DNA of 64,000 nucleotides, taken from NCBI GenBank assembly GCA_001466705.2, contig LATX02000183.1, positions 372,001-436,000 on the forward strand, written 5' to 3'. This document shows positions 1 to 11,448 of the stretch, piece after piece. The number at the start of each line of letters is the position of its first letter. The stretch's first letter is position 1. The position numbers were made by a program, and so were the translations under genes. Source of the DNA: Moniliophthora roreri (taxonomy: Eukaryota > Basidiomycota > Agaricomycetes > Agaricales > Marasmiaceae). The notes under the pieces were generated by a model. It made no database searches. It worked only from the letters and a program-made list of their open reading frames with translations, and was not told the DNA's origin.

Positions 1-140
1 CAGTTTCATCCTTGATGTTCACCAAGCAATGTATCAAGCTCTTGATCTTTTGCACTACAGAAACCTGGGAGGTGTTCAGTCAGAGTGACGGCGAAGTGGA
101 CGTGAATTACCTTGACAGGGTTGATATTTCTGAAAGACAT
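1..140 (-). CDS. 5' end of a minus-strand gene, possibly GH105 unsaturated rhamnogalacturonyl hydrolase (partial)
   Basis: Only the first codons lie in the window. On the minus strand an ATG at 140 opens MSFRNINPVK. A short GT-AG intron follows, and the frame then reads VSVVQKIKSLIHCLVNIKDE to the window edge. The pattern 'SLI..LVNI.DET' resembles the N-terminus of fungal GH105 (YteR-like) hydrolases, which remove unsaturated galacturonyl residues from rhamnogalacturonan. That match is from memory on about 30 residues and is weak. The gene is divergent from the transporter that starts at 482. Confidence 0.35.
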
Positions 141-481
141 GATGGTTAGTCAATAACTTCGTTGCTGTTAGTTATAATCCATGGCTATAGCTAACGACTG
201 TCGATTGTATGGTCGTCCCGCGTTTCTGAAATTCTGCGGTCCGGACTGGGCCGGGCGTCACAGGATAGAGTTTACTTGCTCCTTTGAGTTTCTTCGCCTG
301 CAACGAAACAACATTCATACTCCTTACCCCCAAAGTCATGTTCATCTAGCTCTGTATCACAAGGTCTCATAAAATGATGGCGGATCACCCTGTGCTTCTT
401 TTTTTGATTTAAATAATGGGCTTAGTTTCTCCAATAAACTCCCTGTCCCCACAAGTCTGTCTCCTGCAGTACCAGGTCACG

Positions 482-3285
482 ATGTCAAACAAAAATGTGT
501 CGCACATCCAACACTTGGAAGATATCGAGAATGTGAAGGACCCAGGCATCTATTCCGTTACTAGTGGCTCAACTGATCGAGGTAATTGCTTATCGTCTTT
601 CGAGCCGGGCGACAACTCCTGATTCCAAGTACCATCCCAGCTCCAGCAGCAGGTATAGATGCTGAAGTTGCAGAGTTCTTTGCGAGATACGGGCCCGACA
701 AATCTAAAGGACCTACTATTATTGACGAAGCAGAGAATACGCGGCTGAGATGGATGATTCACAAGCGTGTTTTGGTGAGGTCCTTGTATGTTCCCTAGGT
801 GGCCAATGAGTTTCTGAAATGCTTCAGGTTGTGATGGTTGTGACATACTGTGAGACGCAAAAAATGATATCTACGGTGAGGAAAGAATGCTGATACCTGC
901 TCAGTTGCACAGGCTTTGGACAAAGGGTAATGTTCTGTGTTTCTCTAGAGGCATTGCCTTCTGATATCGAACCGTAGCACCATAAATTTTGCCTCAATTA
1001 TGGGTATACGGGAGGACACAAATCTTCATGGTCAACAATACGCATGGTTGACCACCTGCAGTGAGTTCCTATGCTCAGACATCACCAATCTGCTAACTTG
1101 TTCAAAGTATATATCGCTATGTCAGTTCTTTCTGACGAGTTCGCACTCGTGTTGCGTCCTAACTGAACATTAGCTTGGTATGGGAATTCCCCACTAATCG
1201 TCTCATACAACGGCTCCCCATTGGCAAATATCTTGGGTTCAAGTAATTTTTCTTCGACTAGCCACAAAAGAGCGTCACTAAACAGGCGCTACAGCATTAT
1301 GGTTTGGGGAATGGTCCTCGCATTTACCGCGATGTGCAAAAACTTTGTCTCGTTGCTGGTCGTTCGGACTCTGCTCGGCGTTTTCGAATGTGTTTGTCAG
1401 CCGGCCTTTGTCTTCCTGTAGGTCCTACCGATCTCCACTCCTAGCAGTCACCTTAACATGCTTTTCAAGCTCTACAATGTGGTACAAGCGAGATGAGCAG
1501 GCCCTCGTGATCGGATCCTTCTACTCCATGAACGGTTTTCAGCAATGCGTCGGTGGTTTGATCGCATACGGGATATTTCAAGTCAAGAATGCGGCCCTTA
1601 AGAACTGGCAAATCCTGTTCCTGGTACTGTAACAAGCTCCTTTGCATTTGCACACTGTTGACTTTATCAGCTTCTTGGTGCACTCACGTTTGTCTGGGGC
1701 TTATTTGTTACTTGGTATCTTCCGGACACGCCTATTCGCGCCAAGTGCTGGTCGCCTGAAGACCGTGTGCTCATGCTTGAGCGTGTGCGTGAAAACGAGA
1801 CGGGTGTACAAAACAAGGAGTTTAAGGCGAGTCCCAATGCAACCTATAAATCTGATGTTCTGACAAATGAGTGCTGCCAGTGGAACCAAGTTGGTGAGTC
1901 CGGTGCCTCGAATGTGTTATTACTTTATTCTCACACGTATTTTACAGCTGAGGCGTTTCGTGATCCGACGGTCTGGGCTGTGACGATTATCTCGTTCACT
2001 AACGGCTTGCCTACCGGAGGTCTGGGAGTTCTTTTTTCCATCTATGATACGAGATAATGAGAGAAATCCATCTAGGTTTGGGTGCTTTCAGCAACATCCT
2101 TCTGAATGCCTTTGTGCGTATCGTATCTAATGCTGACGATGATTTGGCTAACATTATACCCAGGGGTTCACAATTCTTCAAACCTACCTCCTCGCAATTG
2201 CGCAAGGTCTGTTACTTCTCTGATTCTAGTTTTCCATGACACTTCAGGTTTGTATTCTAGGTGTTATCATCATGTCGTTCCTTTTTAGTGCGGCTTGGCT
2301 ATCAAAGAAATACGGTCAGAGATTGATCCTCGCATTTGTAAGTCGGTTCTACAATCAGGATCAAGTACTACTCATCTTCATTCAATCAGATCTATACGCT
2401 CCCCAATGTCGCTGGGACAATCGTATTCTTGAGTTAGTAACTTTCAAGGATCTTGGGGGTAATCCCGCTCAATCCCTCACGACAGGTGTTCCGATATCTC
2501 CGAGCACTAAAGTGGGCCTTTTACTGGCATTCTAGTACGTTGAGTCAGCTATCTGAATACTAAAATCAAAACTAATGCACACATCAGCTGTACCCAAGGT
2601 ATTATATACTTGGGCATACTTTTCCATTATTCATGTACTCAAATAATTTCAGGCTTTGGGGCAGTTGCAACTTTGAATCTGGCCACAATGAGTGGTAATA
2701 TTGCTGGCGTATGTACCTTGTGATATTGAGTAAAAACGGGTATTGACTTTCTGTTAGCGCTCCAAGCAGGTCATCGCCTCCTCGATGGTATTTGTGTATG
2801 TCAAAGCACTTCGCAAAGTAACGCTTGATAACCAGATACATAGTGCATGGGCTGTTGGAAATGCTGTTGGACCGCAAGGTAAGTGTGTATCATGTCCGTT
2901 TCTCTGTTCATTTCTCAACATCCAAAAGTGTTCCGAGACAACGATGGACCCCGATATATCAAGGCATTCGTGGCTCACATCGTCATCTATGGCATCCAGC
3001 TTGTGACAATTGCACTCCTCCGCATTCATTTGATGCGTCTAAACGTCCTGAAGAGACGTGCTCAAGATGTGAAGGAGACCAAGGCCAGTGGAGAGAATTC
3101 GGTGAATGCTAGAAGCCACTGGTGATGTCCGTCAGCTAAACACAATTGAACTTCTTAGGGAGAACAACTCGAACACAACCAAGCTTTTGACGATCTTACC
3201 GACAGAGAGAACCCAGACTGTAAGCTTCTCCGAGTGCAGTGAAAGACGCTTACTGATTGAATCACTAGTCCGTTATGTTTACTGA
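482..3285 (+). CDS. MFS transporter, anion:cation symporter (Dal5/allantoate permease-like) family
   Basis: Twelve-helix plasma-membrane transporter of the fungal ACS family, whose members import organic anions such as allantoate, nicotinate or small acids. The start at 482 gives MSNKNVSHIQHLEDIENVK. About ten short introns separate the exons. Family landmarks appear in order: ARYGPDKSKGP before TM1, the loop 'WEFPTNRLIQRLPIGKYLGF', 'LLGVFECVCQPAF', 'WYKRDEQ', 'FSAAWLSKKYGQR', and 'NIAGRSKQVIASSMVF' with 'AVGNAVGPQVF'. The C-terminus is the typical 'AFDDLTDRENPDF' followed, after a final intron, by RYVY and stop. No frame break is visible. The substrate cannot be told from sequence. The left neighbour may be a pectin-degrading enzyme, which would suit import of its products. 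Confidence 0.88.
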
Positions 3286-3415
3286 TGACTTTTATGTTGT
3301 CTTGTATTTCCCAACCTAACAACCATTTTCACTGTAAAATGTACAACTTTCACGCTCATGCAATGATATAAACGATTAAAAGAGTGCGCCAGCAGTGCGT
3401 TGGAGATCTGAGGAC

Positions 3416-6346
3416 TCATACAATTACTGAGGGGGGACGTCCCAAGGTGACATCTAACTTTGCGGCTAGGTCTAGAACTTGCTGTTCGACCTCAGTGATT
3501 CGTGCGCGCCTAGGATCGTGATGAGAAAAAGTTACTAGAGATACCAGAATATCACTTACTCGTGGTTTGATCGCTCGCCAAATTCGAATGCTTGGGAGAA
3601 CTCAAGGCCTTTATTTACTTCTGCCAGTTTCTTTCTGCGTTCTCTCTCCTTCTCCAGTACGTGCTTGAGGTTCGGCGTTAGGCGAGCGTACTCGCGTTGT
3701 AGCTGGGAAAAAAAAATTAGACATCGAGGACGAAAGCGTGGATTGAAACGTCTCACCAGATTAATCCTGGTCGCCAATGAACCTTCATCATACCTTCCTG
3801 CACCCATTACTTCCTCCTTCATTCGCTTGAGCTCTTCGAACCATTTGGTCTCGTGTTCGCTCAATTCTGGAGAGGCTTTCTCCATCATAGTTTGCAACAG
3901 ACGGTCCAACCTACGCAGAAGAAGCTTCTGCTGCTCCTGAACTTTCTGAAGGCGAACTTCAGTGGCCTGTCGTCTTGGCCCCTTCAGCCTGTCAATGACC
4001 ATTTGTAGTTCCCGACACTTGCCACAGAGTCGTATGAGCTCCTGGCTTTGTAATGCCGCACGACCCTCCGCTCCACGTTGAGCTAGTTGCACTTCGTGCA
4101 CTTGACCAATCAGATGTGCGGCGGTGGAGGCAAGGTAGCGGAGGGTGTCGGGAGTGAGCATGAAATCAACCTGCTTCATCCCCGAAGTTGGAAGCGATAG
4201 CTGAGGATTCGAGGGCAAGCCTGTTGCTCGGGCCAGTACTGGGGGTGATTTCCAAGGTTCTGAGCCCAATAGAGAGACGTACGCAGGGGGCCCGTCCAAT
4301 GGTTTTAAGAAATTGCTTTCTGTTCCCAAATCAGTGCTTTCAGCCTCTTCAGCCTTCGGACGAGGCGATTCTGGTCGAGGAATAAGGGAGAACGTCGTTA
4401 TCCGCATCGCCGATGTCAAAATGAATATGCTGTATGATAAGTAGACATCATCTGGTATTGCAACCGCTATGACTGGGTTTGAAGATCTGGCAAAATCATA
4501 TTAGACAGCCACCAAAGTGGAAAAAATAACCTACTTTCGTTCAACCGAGAACGTCGAAAGGATGGGTTGAACCGTAGTCCCAGCAGTAAGTTGCAGACTT
4601 TGACCAGAATCTTCGTCGGCGCTGAGGAGGTTTTGGAGCACAGGGCGCAGGTTCAGTGCATGGACACCGAAGGCATGGTACACATAGAACGTGTCACAGT
4701 TTATCGGATCCGGTGCCAGAACTGGGTAATTGCCTTGCAGCAGCTCCAGGTTTGACGAATTCGGTGACGATGAAACGGAGTTGAGTAATGCGACAAGACC
4801 TAGGTCTACACTCTCGTAAACAGCGAGCATAGGAAGATCTGAGGTGGAAATCTTCCTGGTGGTGAGAATCTAGATTGACACGAAAAGTCCCCGCATTGAC
4901 TCACCTGTTTAGAATCCCAGCGAGCTTCAACCTTCTCGACGTCGAGGCATAAGTCGACCTTTCCATCCTGGTAGGTGACCAAGACCACGTCCAATGTTTC
5001 CACAGCTGGTCTGTCCTCATCCCGTTCTTTGTCGTACCCACGTCCGAAAGAAAGATACGTTATATCGGTGGCGTCGCCGCCTTCGCTTCCTTCCAACATT
5101 CGAGGTGAAGGTTGAAGAAGGAAGGGACCTTGTCGGGCGGGCGGGGACTTTACAATTTGGGGAGAATGCATGAGGATAGAGCGAGAAGGAGCGGGAAACA
5201 CGGTTCCAGGAGGGAGTTGTTTTATGAGGGCTGCGACATATCGTTGCTGGTAGGCGTACAGGGTGGAGAGGTTACTGGAGGCATTGGAGGATGTTTGTGC
5301 TAAGAACTCTTGCTTTGCCGATATGAAACATTCCAAAGAATGCACGTATGCCGATGGGATCAAGCTTGTATAAAATTTAAGCATCCGAGTTCTTTCCTGA
5401 TCGGCGGTTCGACTTACGCATTCTTTGGCATGTACGGACATATTGCATAGATATCTCCGGACCTCATGACTGCATAGACTGTCAGAGGGCCCCAGTCTGC
5501 ACCGCCCTTTCCAAGTGTGAATGAGGCAACCTCTCGCTCCGAAGAGTCTTCAGCAAGATACGACTTCCTGAGCTTCTTTTCCGGTACGAACGATAGCACT
5601 TGCTGAGGTTCGTCTGTGTCCACAGAAATATCATACTCCCTATCCGCCGGTTAATCCACAGGTGTGATACCATGAATCAATGAGAGCCGACCTGAGCTTC
5701 CCATCTACAGTCATTACCATCAATGTAGAACCAGCTTCTCCCCATGGATGCCATTCAAGTTTGACTACAGGAACGGCGGATTCATGCGCATGGTAGAATT
5801 GACCTATCTGAATCGACCTAGAGATGTGGTTTGAATCAAATCGCAGTCAAAGGCGGAAGCGCGCACTTGCAGTCGATTGTTTCAGGTATAAGCCTCGAAT
5901 AACCAGCTCGGGGAAGGACGACAACAGCAACCTGGTGGGCCCCAGCAACCGCAAGCAACTTTCCGTTAGAGTTTATACATATCTGATGAATTTCAAACTG
6001 AATGTTGGGTGTGTGTAAGGTCTACAAGACGGGTCAGTGGAAAACTAAGAGTCGAAGAACTCTATGAACGTACTTTGTATGATTTTGCTAAGCTTTTCTG
6101 AAACTTTGCATCTCCTAGCGATGTTATTCTCAGCTCCTTCCCTGCTGCAACTATAAGATCGGTATCCCTCAGAACCATCACTCGTCTTCTTCGCGTGGGT
6201 AGAAAGTCATCGTCCTTGGAGTTTGCTTGGGAGGATCGGAATAGCGTATTTGTAGAAAGCTCCAGAGAGGAATTATCATGTGGAGAAACAGAAAATGATT
6301 TTGGCAGCGAGAATATCGGATGGCCAGAGAGCTGGTCGTTGTCCAT
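3416..6346 (-). CDS. NUP82: Nucleoporin Nup82/Nup88-like
   Basis: Predicted nuclear pore component of the cytoplasmic-face Nup82 complex, which acts in mRNA export. The start ATG at 6346 gives [15 protein letters not shown]. The N-terminal half, in several exons, reads as beta-propeller-type sequence, with stretches such as [19 protein letters not shown] and '[20 protein letters not shown]'. The C-terminal third (about 4420-3556) is rich in coiled coil: '[20 protein letters not shown]', '[11 protein letters not shown]' and '[16 protein letters not shown]'. A last small exon encodes [18 protein letters not shown] and ends at 3416. A propeller followed by a coiled coil is the Nup82/Nup88 architecture. 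Assignment to Nup82 rests on this architecture rather than one diagnostic motif. It is divergent from the proteasome alpha7 gene, with 114 bp between the start codons. Confidence 0.75.
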
Positions 6347-6460
6347 TTCCAACTTGAAGAAACGCGACTGGTGACCGAGTTGCAAGTTCCCACGTGCAGA
6401 TTGGGGACGCGTCTGCAGAGACCAAGTGAACGCGCAAGCGTCCTTCTACCATCTTTCACC
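6347..6460. promoter_or_regulatory. Bidirectional intergenic promoter between NUP82 and the proteasome alpha7 gene
   Basis: The two start codons are 114 bp apart and divergent. The interval contains an E-box CACGTG (about 6391-6396) and the palindrome GACGCGTC at 6406-6413. The palindrome recurs in the promoter between the next two proteasome genes. Confidence 0.5.
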
Positions 6461-7515
6461 ATGACTTCCATCGGCACTGGCTACGATCTCTCTGCAAGCA
6501 CATACTCTCCAGATGGACGTATATTCCAGGTCAGCTCAAGTTCTGTCCGAAATAGATCGTAGTTTAAAATAATATATTTCTAGGTCGAATACGCAAATAA
6601 AGCAGTCGAAAACTCAGGGTATAGTTTGATGTCCTATCTACCTGCAAATGATCCTCATAAATGACCAGGACTGCCGTTGGCTTGCGAGTGAAGGATGGAA
6701 TAGTCTTGGCTGTCGAGAAACTGGTTCATTCAAAACTTTTGGTGCCCGAGGCAAATCGTAGGATACAGAGTATCGATAAACACATCGGTCTGGTGCGAGC
6801 ACTTCTTTCTGCTCCTTATTCTGACCCTGACTAGCTTTATCACAGGCCACAGCTGGACTCCTTGCGGATGGAAGACAACTAGCAAACAGAGCAAAAGACG
6901 AGTCCTCAAGTTACCGTGACAATTTCCGTGCCCCAGCACCGCTCAAGGTATGCGACATCTTTCCCTGTTAGCTTTAGCACTGAACAGAGGGAACAGTATA
7001 TTGCGGACCGCCTGGGGTCATACATGCAAGTCTACACTCTATACTCATCTGTTAGACCATTTGGCATCAGCACTATTATTGGCGGAGTCGACGAGAGTGG
7101 GCCATCGCTGTATGTCGTCGAACCAAGCGGTGTCTTCTATGTAAGTCAACGCATACTTTCCAAACGACTCTTGCATCTCATAGGGCGAACAGGGCTACTA
7201 TGGTGCTGCCGTTGGAAAAGGTCGTCAACTTGCAAAGACAGAGCTCGAGAAACTGAAACTCTCCGAACTGACGATGCGAGAAGCAGTGATGGAAGCAGCA
7301 AGAATGTAAGCTAGAATCTATTTTTTTAACATCCATCGCTAAGTTGCACTTTCATCAGTATACATCTCGTCCACGAAGATTCCAAGGAGAAAGAATTTGA
7401 ACTAGAGATGTCGTGGATCGGCGATGAAACAGATGGTCTCCACCTGCCAGTACCCAAGGATCTGCTCGCAGAGGCGGAAGCGAAGGCTAAAGCGGCCTTG
7501 GAGGACTTTGAGTAG
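6461..7515 (+). CDS. PRE10: 20S proteasome alpha7 subunit
   Basis: Structural subunit of the outer alpha ring of the 20S core (yeast Pre10, human PSMA3). The start at 6461 gives [20 protein letters not shown], the alpha-subunit N-terminal signature with GYD and FSPDGR-type motifs, then [12 protein letters not shown] across a short intron. Later exons read '[20 protein letters not shown]', '[19 protein letters not shown]' and '[17 protein letters not shown]'. The acidic tail with [11 protein letters not shown] is typical of alpha7. Length is about 250 residues, normal for the family. As in all alpha subunits, there is no N-terminal catalytic Thr. It converges on RPN12, with 109 bp between the stop codons. 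Confidence 0.93.
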
Positions 7516-7624
7516 TTTTAATCTGTGCTGTATCTCATACATACACCTCATATGCACTAAATCAATCTGGAGATGGTGCCTCTGACCGATCGAAAGAAGT
7601 GCGTTTACCCGAGAGTACAATTAT

Positions 7625-8686
7625 CTACACAATCTGTTCGAGTTCTCTAGCATACGCTAACGAAGCCGTAATCAGCTTCTCTTTCGGTATATCTGTCTGC
7701 TCCTCTCCCTTACGAGCGAACGTTACTGTAGACGCTCCCAAGTCAACTTGCCAGCCACGCTGAAATATCGGGGTTAGAAGTAGAATATCATTCAAAACCA
7801 CGAGTGACCGTACCTGTTTGGCGAATGACAAGAACTCTGATTGATTTGTGAAGAAAAGCAGAGTTGCAGCATCCTTCAAGGGAAGAGTCTCGTACGCAGC
7901 CTCTTCGCAGCTGGCGATTTCATTCCTGTCACAAAACAACCCTCAACAACGTGGTCAGAAAAAGAGCCCGAGTCGACATACCGAATAGTGCCCATTAGAC
8001 TGTCCACGAAAAACTTGTACTCCTCAGCTGGCGCTTCCTCTCTTGCGTTCCAGACCTTACTATAACTTCCCTCCATCAACCATTGCTCCAGATTGACCGG
8101 GTGCCGAATGAACGGGTTCTCTCCAATTGCGTCGACAGACAAAGGAAGGCTTTCGAGGGTCGTGTGGAAGTCGGCTATACGATTCTGGGTGAGCAGCCGG
8201 ATGAGGTTCAAGCCACGAATAGGATATTCGCGTTTTGAGGGAGGAAGGATTGAGCTTGGGAGAGCCAGAGATCTGAAAAGAATTCACAAAAGGATATTGG
8301 GCTACGCACCTATAGTCGGTATAGAATGTCTGCAGCTGAGAAAAGTATCGGTCGAATGAAGGGACGTCCTTCGTCCGAATACTCCAGATGGCACCAATCT
8401 CTAGGATATCACCTTTGAAAGGGCCTGTAAGAGAGTGTTGTATTCAGAGTATTTTGGGACGAACGAGCAACGATGAGGTCGTTTTGATTAGGTTCCCCTT
8501 GTGGTATGAGCAAGCCAGCTTCAATGAGACCAATCTGCCTGATATTTCAGTGGTAGTCCTCCTCGGAAAAGAAGCCATTCTCACCTTCAACTGTGAAAGA
8601 AGAGTCCCACATTTCTTGAGATCCGAAGGGGTGGAGTTGAATGATTTTTGAAGGTCGTTGTATAGCGATCTGAGCTGGTTGGACAT
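7625..8686 (-). CDS. RPN12: 26S proteasome regulatory lid subunit Rpn12
   Basis: PCI-family subunit of the 19S lid (yeast Rpn12, human PSMD8), the last to join during lid assembly. The start at 8686 gives [16 protein letters not shown], with helical-repeat sequence through four or five exons. Landmarks are '[20 protein letters not shown]', '[20 protein letters not shown]', '[20 protein letters not shown]', '[19 protein letters not shown]' and '[20 protein letters not shown]'. The C-terminus reads [20 protein letters not shown] and 'YARELEQIV'. Length is about 275 residues, as expected. It shares a 90-bp promoter with the beta1 gene. Confidence 0.92.
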
Positions 8687-8776
8687 GGTAGAGTGAGAAT
8701 TGAAAGACGCGCGGCGGCGACGCGTCACCTACTTTCCCACCAAATCGAAATTCTCCCTCTCACCGCATCCTTCATC
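8687..8776. promoter_or_regulatory. 90-bp bidirectional promoter between RPN12 and the 20S beta1 gene
   Basis: It separates two divergent proteasome start codons. It holds GACGCGTC at 8720-8727 and TTTCCCACC at about 8734-8742. The latter differs by one base from the reverse complement of the yeast Rpn4/PACE box (GGTGGCAAA). Function is inferred from position only. Confidence 0.5.
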
Positions 8777-9758
8777 ATGGACCAAATCGACATGCAAAGA
8801 CTCAAAGGTGGAGAGGTCAACCTCGGTGTAAGTTGCTAGATATTTGCGATGCTCACTCAGATACTCAAATCACGTTCAGACCTCAATCATGGCCGTTCAG
8901 TTTGAAGGAGGTGTCGTTATTGGGGCTGACAGTAGAACGACCACTGGAAGCTATATCGTTCGTTTTTTTCTACTATTGAATACTATTTTGTGCTCAAAAT
9001 CACAATTAACAGGCCAATCGTGTTACGGACAAGCTGACTTTTCTTCATGACCGTGTATACTGTTGTCGGTCCGGTTCTGCTGCAGACACGCAAGCCATTG
9101 CAGATATCGGCCACTACTACCTTCAAATGCAGACGTATGTTGCATCTCAATATGCACTCTGTGCTGATATTCACAAATCATGCAGCCAGACATTGGGTCA
9201 ACCACCGACCGTCCTCACAGCAGCCGCCTTGATGGAGAAGATGTGCTACCAAAACAAAGATGCTTTGAGCGCTGGAATCATCGTTGCGGGCTGGGACAAG
9301 TCCGTTGGACCCAGTGTGTATAATATTCCACTTGGAGGTGGGCTATTTCGTCAGCCGTGGGCCATTGGAGGTGAGTGAATGGGATTATTGCCAAGTTCAA
9401 ATATTCTCATTCGTCTATGCAGGATCTGGTTCAACGTACGTGTACGGGTACTGTGATGCTACCTACCAGGAAGGATGGGGAAGGGATGAGACAGTGAACT
9501 TTGTGAAAAACAGTACGTATGAAGCTCTTGGAGTCGTATTTCTCGCTCACCTTTTGAATAGCACTCTCATTGGCAATGTCTCGCGATGGCTCATCCGGTG
9601 GATGCGTTCGTATGTGTGTCATCACTGAAGATGGTGTTGAGCGACTCTTTGTTCCCGGAGACCAATTACCGAGGTTCTGGGAGGGTAGAGAAGTATTGGG
9701 TGATGCGAAGAAGCCAATAATAAACAAAGATGTAGTGCCAATGGCAGTTGAAGCATAA
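8777..9758 (+). CDS. PRE3: 20S proteasome beta1 subunit (caspase-like activity)
   Basis: Catalytic subunit of the 20S inner ring that cleaves after acidic residues (yeast Pre3, human PSMB6). The start at 8777 gives [17 protein letters not shown], a short propeptide. After an intron the mature N-terminus is [13 protein letters not shown], so processing would be at Gly|Thr to expose Thr1. The catalytic Asp in GADSRTTTG and Lys in VTDKLT are present, as are '[17 protein letters not shown]' and the Gly-rich '[19 protein letters not shown]'. The C-terminal exon contains '[20 protein letters not shown]' and ends at VPMAVEA. Length is about 240 residues, normal for beta1. Confidence 0.95.
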
Positions 9759-9821
9759 ACCACTCTGTATAGGACTCGATTCACTCTGTAACGAATTCCA
9801 CAATTGAATGACTAGTACTAC

Positions 9822-11310
9822 CTACTGGAAATCGAGCATTGATCGATGCGTATAGCGTCTAATCCAACCTGGCTTTTCTTCCCATCCAAACCCTTCAAAC
9901 ATCCGTAACCTCCACAGAGCCACCCCGACAGCAGCTATATCGGCAGCCTGTATCGTATTCTCGTCGGACATCAAAACGAAGGCATGACTTTGTTTGTCTC
10001 CGTCCTTTCTGGTCTCTGTTCCTTGTTTTATATCCTTAGCGTTATATCGGGCGTTTCGCTCGATCGCCAGAATCTTGGAGAGGAGACTATGTAAAGCAGA
10101 GCGTTGTGAAACGTCATAGAAAATCGAGACACCATGGTAGAGCGGTATCTGGTGGTTTGCTAATGGTTCAGAAACATGCGAGGATCCACTGGGAGGACCA
10201 GCGGAATATAGGATGGACATATCGTGATTTTTGGCGTTGGTCGGCGTCCTGGCGAGACTATCCAGTGAGGGCTGAGAGGACATAGACCCTTGAGGTCTCT
10301 GCCCGGTTTCGGGATTACGATTGACCGGTGGTACCACCAATATTGCCATGGCATTTTCGATGGAGACAGTTCCTGAGGCCTGCATCTCCCTCCATTCTCC
10401 ACGGGAAAGTCTTCGTATCAGAGTATGATGCGCAGATTCCTGTGGGCGAAATCGTATATGTTCATAGACTAACTGGAGTTCCTGAAGAACTCGTAGCCGG
10501 AGAAGATGTCGTATCTGGTCCTCAAGGAGAGAGTACACCTCGTCTGTACCATGCCGTCTCATTTGATCTGAACATGGGTCAAAAAAGACCGATGAAGAAG
10601 TGAATATATATCCTTACTTCTCACTCTAAGTTCTTGTATGGCGTCCTTCCAGCAGAGAATATAGCGTGCCTTGCCAGATCGTCTCAATTTGAATTTTGGG
10701 TGTTCTAACCCATCGGGAATCAGCACCGTCTTTGGCCGACGAGATGAGATGAATCGGTTGCTTTGAGGAGAAGGTATCCGCATGCTAGTCAGCCGAATGA
10801 AAAAATCTGTCATGAGCGGTTTAGCGTCGTATCTTCCTCCGTAAAGAGGTCATAACGTACCAGATGGAAGGTACTGATTGGTTACAATACAGCGTCGAAT
10901 TGGAGTTGAAAGCATTCGAACTATAGGAAAAAGGAAAGTAGGTTATATGGTGAAGAAGTCTAGGTGAAGCATTTTTGCGTACGATACGGACTCGACCACC
11001 ACTGTCTTTCTTCCTGTGTCATCGCTCTGGGACCGTCTTCTTGGCCGTCGCTTGCCTTTGCGCATTTTCCGACGCGAACTTGTGGTGGTAAAGACTTGTG
11101 GTGAACATAGTCGTGCGAGCTGGATATAGGATTATTGGGTGTCAACAAGACTGACTGCGAATGGTTCGCGGGATTGAATGATGGTGTCAAGGGAACTGCC
11201 CTGCGCAGTGACTTTGCAGAAATACGTTCAGTGACAGGTTTGAATGGTTCAAGAGGTGGCTGAGGATGCTCCGCAATTTTCTGGAGAAGACGTGGAAGGA
11301 TGCGGGGCAT
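9822..11310 (-). CDS. Conserved-looking basic protein of unknown function, possibly mitochondrial
   Basis: Four exons join in frame. The first (from the ATG at 11310) reads MPRILPRLLQKIAEHPQPP, basic and poor in acids, as in mitochondrial presequences. Next come 'MLSTPIRRCIVTNQYLPS', a block with DFFIRLTSMRIP and 'VLIPDGLEHPKFKLRRSGKA' plus RYILCWKDAIQELRV, and a long last exon. That last exon starts with a helical LLEDQIRHLLRLRVLQELQL and contains a low-complexity Ser/Pro-rich middle. It ends with ADIAAVGVALWRLRMFEGFG, EEKPGWIRRYT and a stop at 9822. The PDGLEHPKF block looks conserved, but the family is not recognised. A mitochondrial role is a guess from composition. It faces the beta1 gene tail to tail, 63 bp apart. 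Confidence 0.7.
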
Positions 11311-11448
11311 TGAGTTTGGATCGCGATCCCGAGCTAATCAGTCACGACCGGCGCGTCGAACTTGACATGTAACAGCCATGAGCGCTGCATGAGCTGCCGT
11401 GTCGCCATTCCTATTTAAATCCAATTTCTCTTCCTCTTCCCTATCAAC

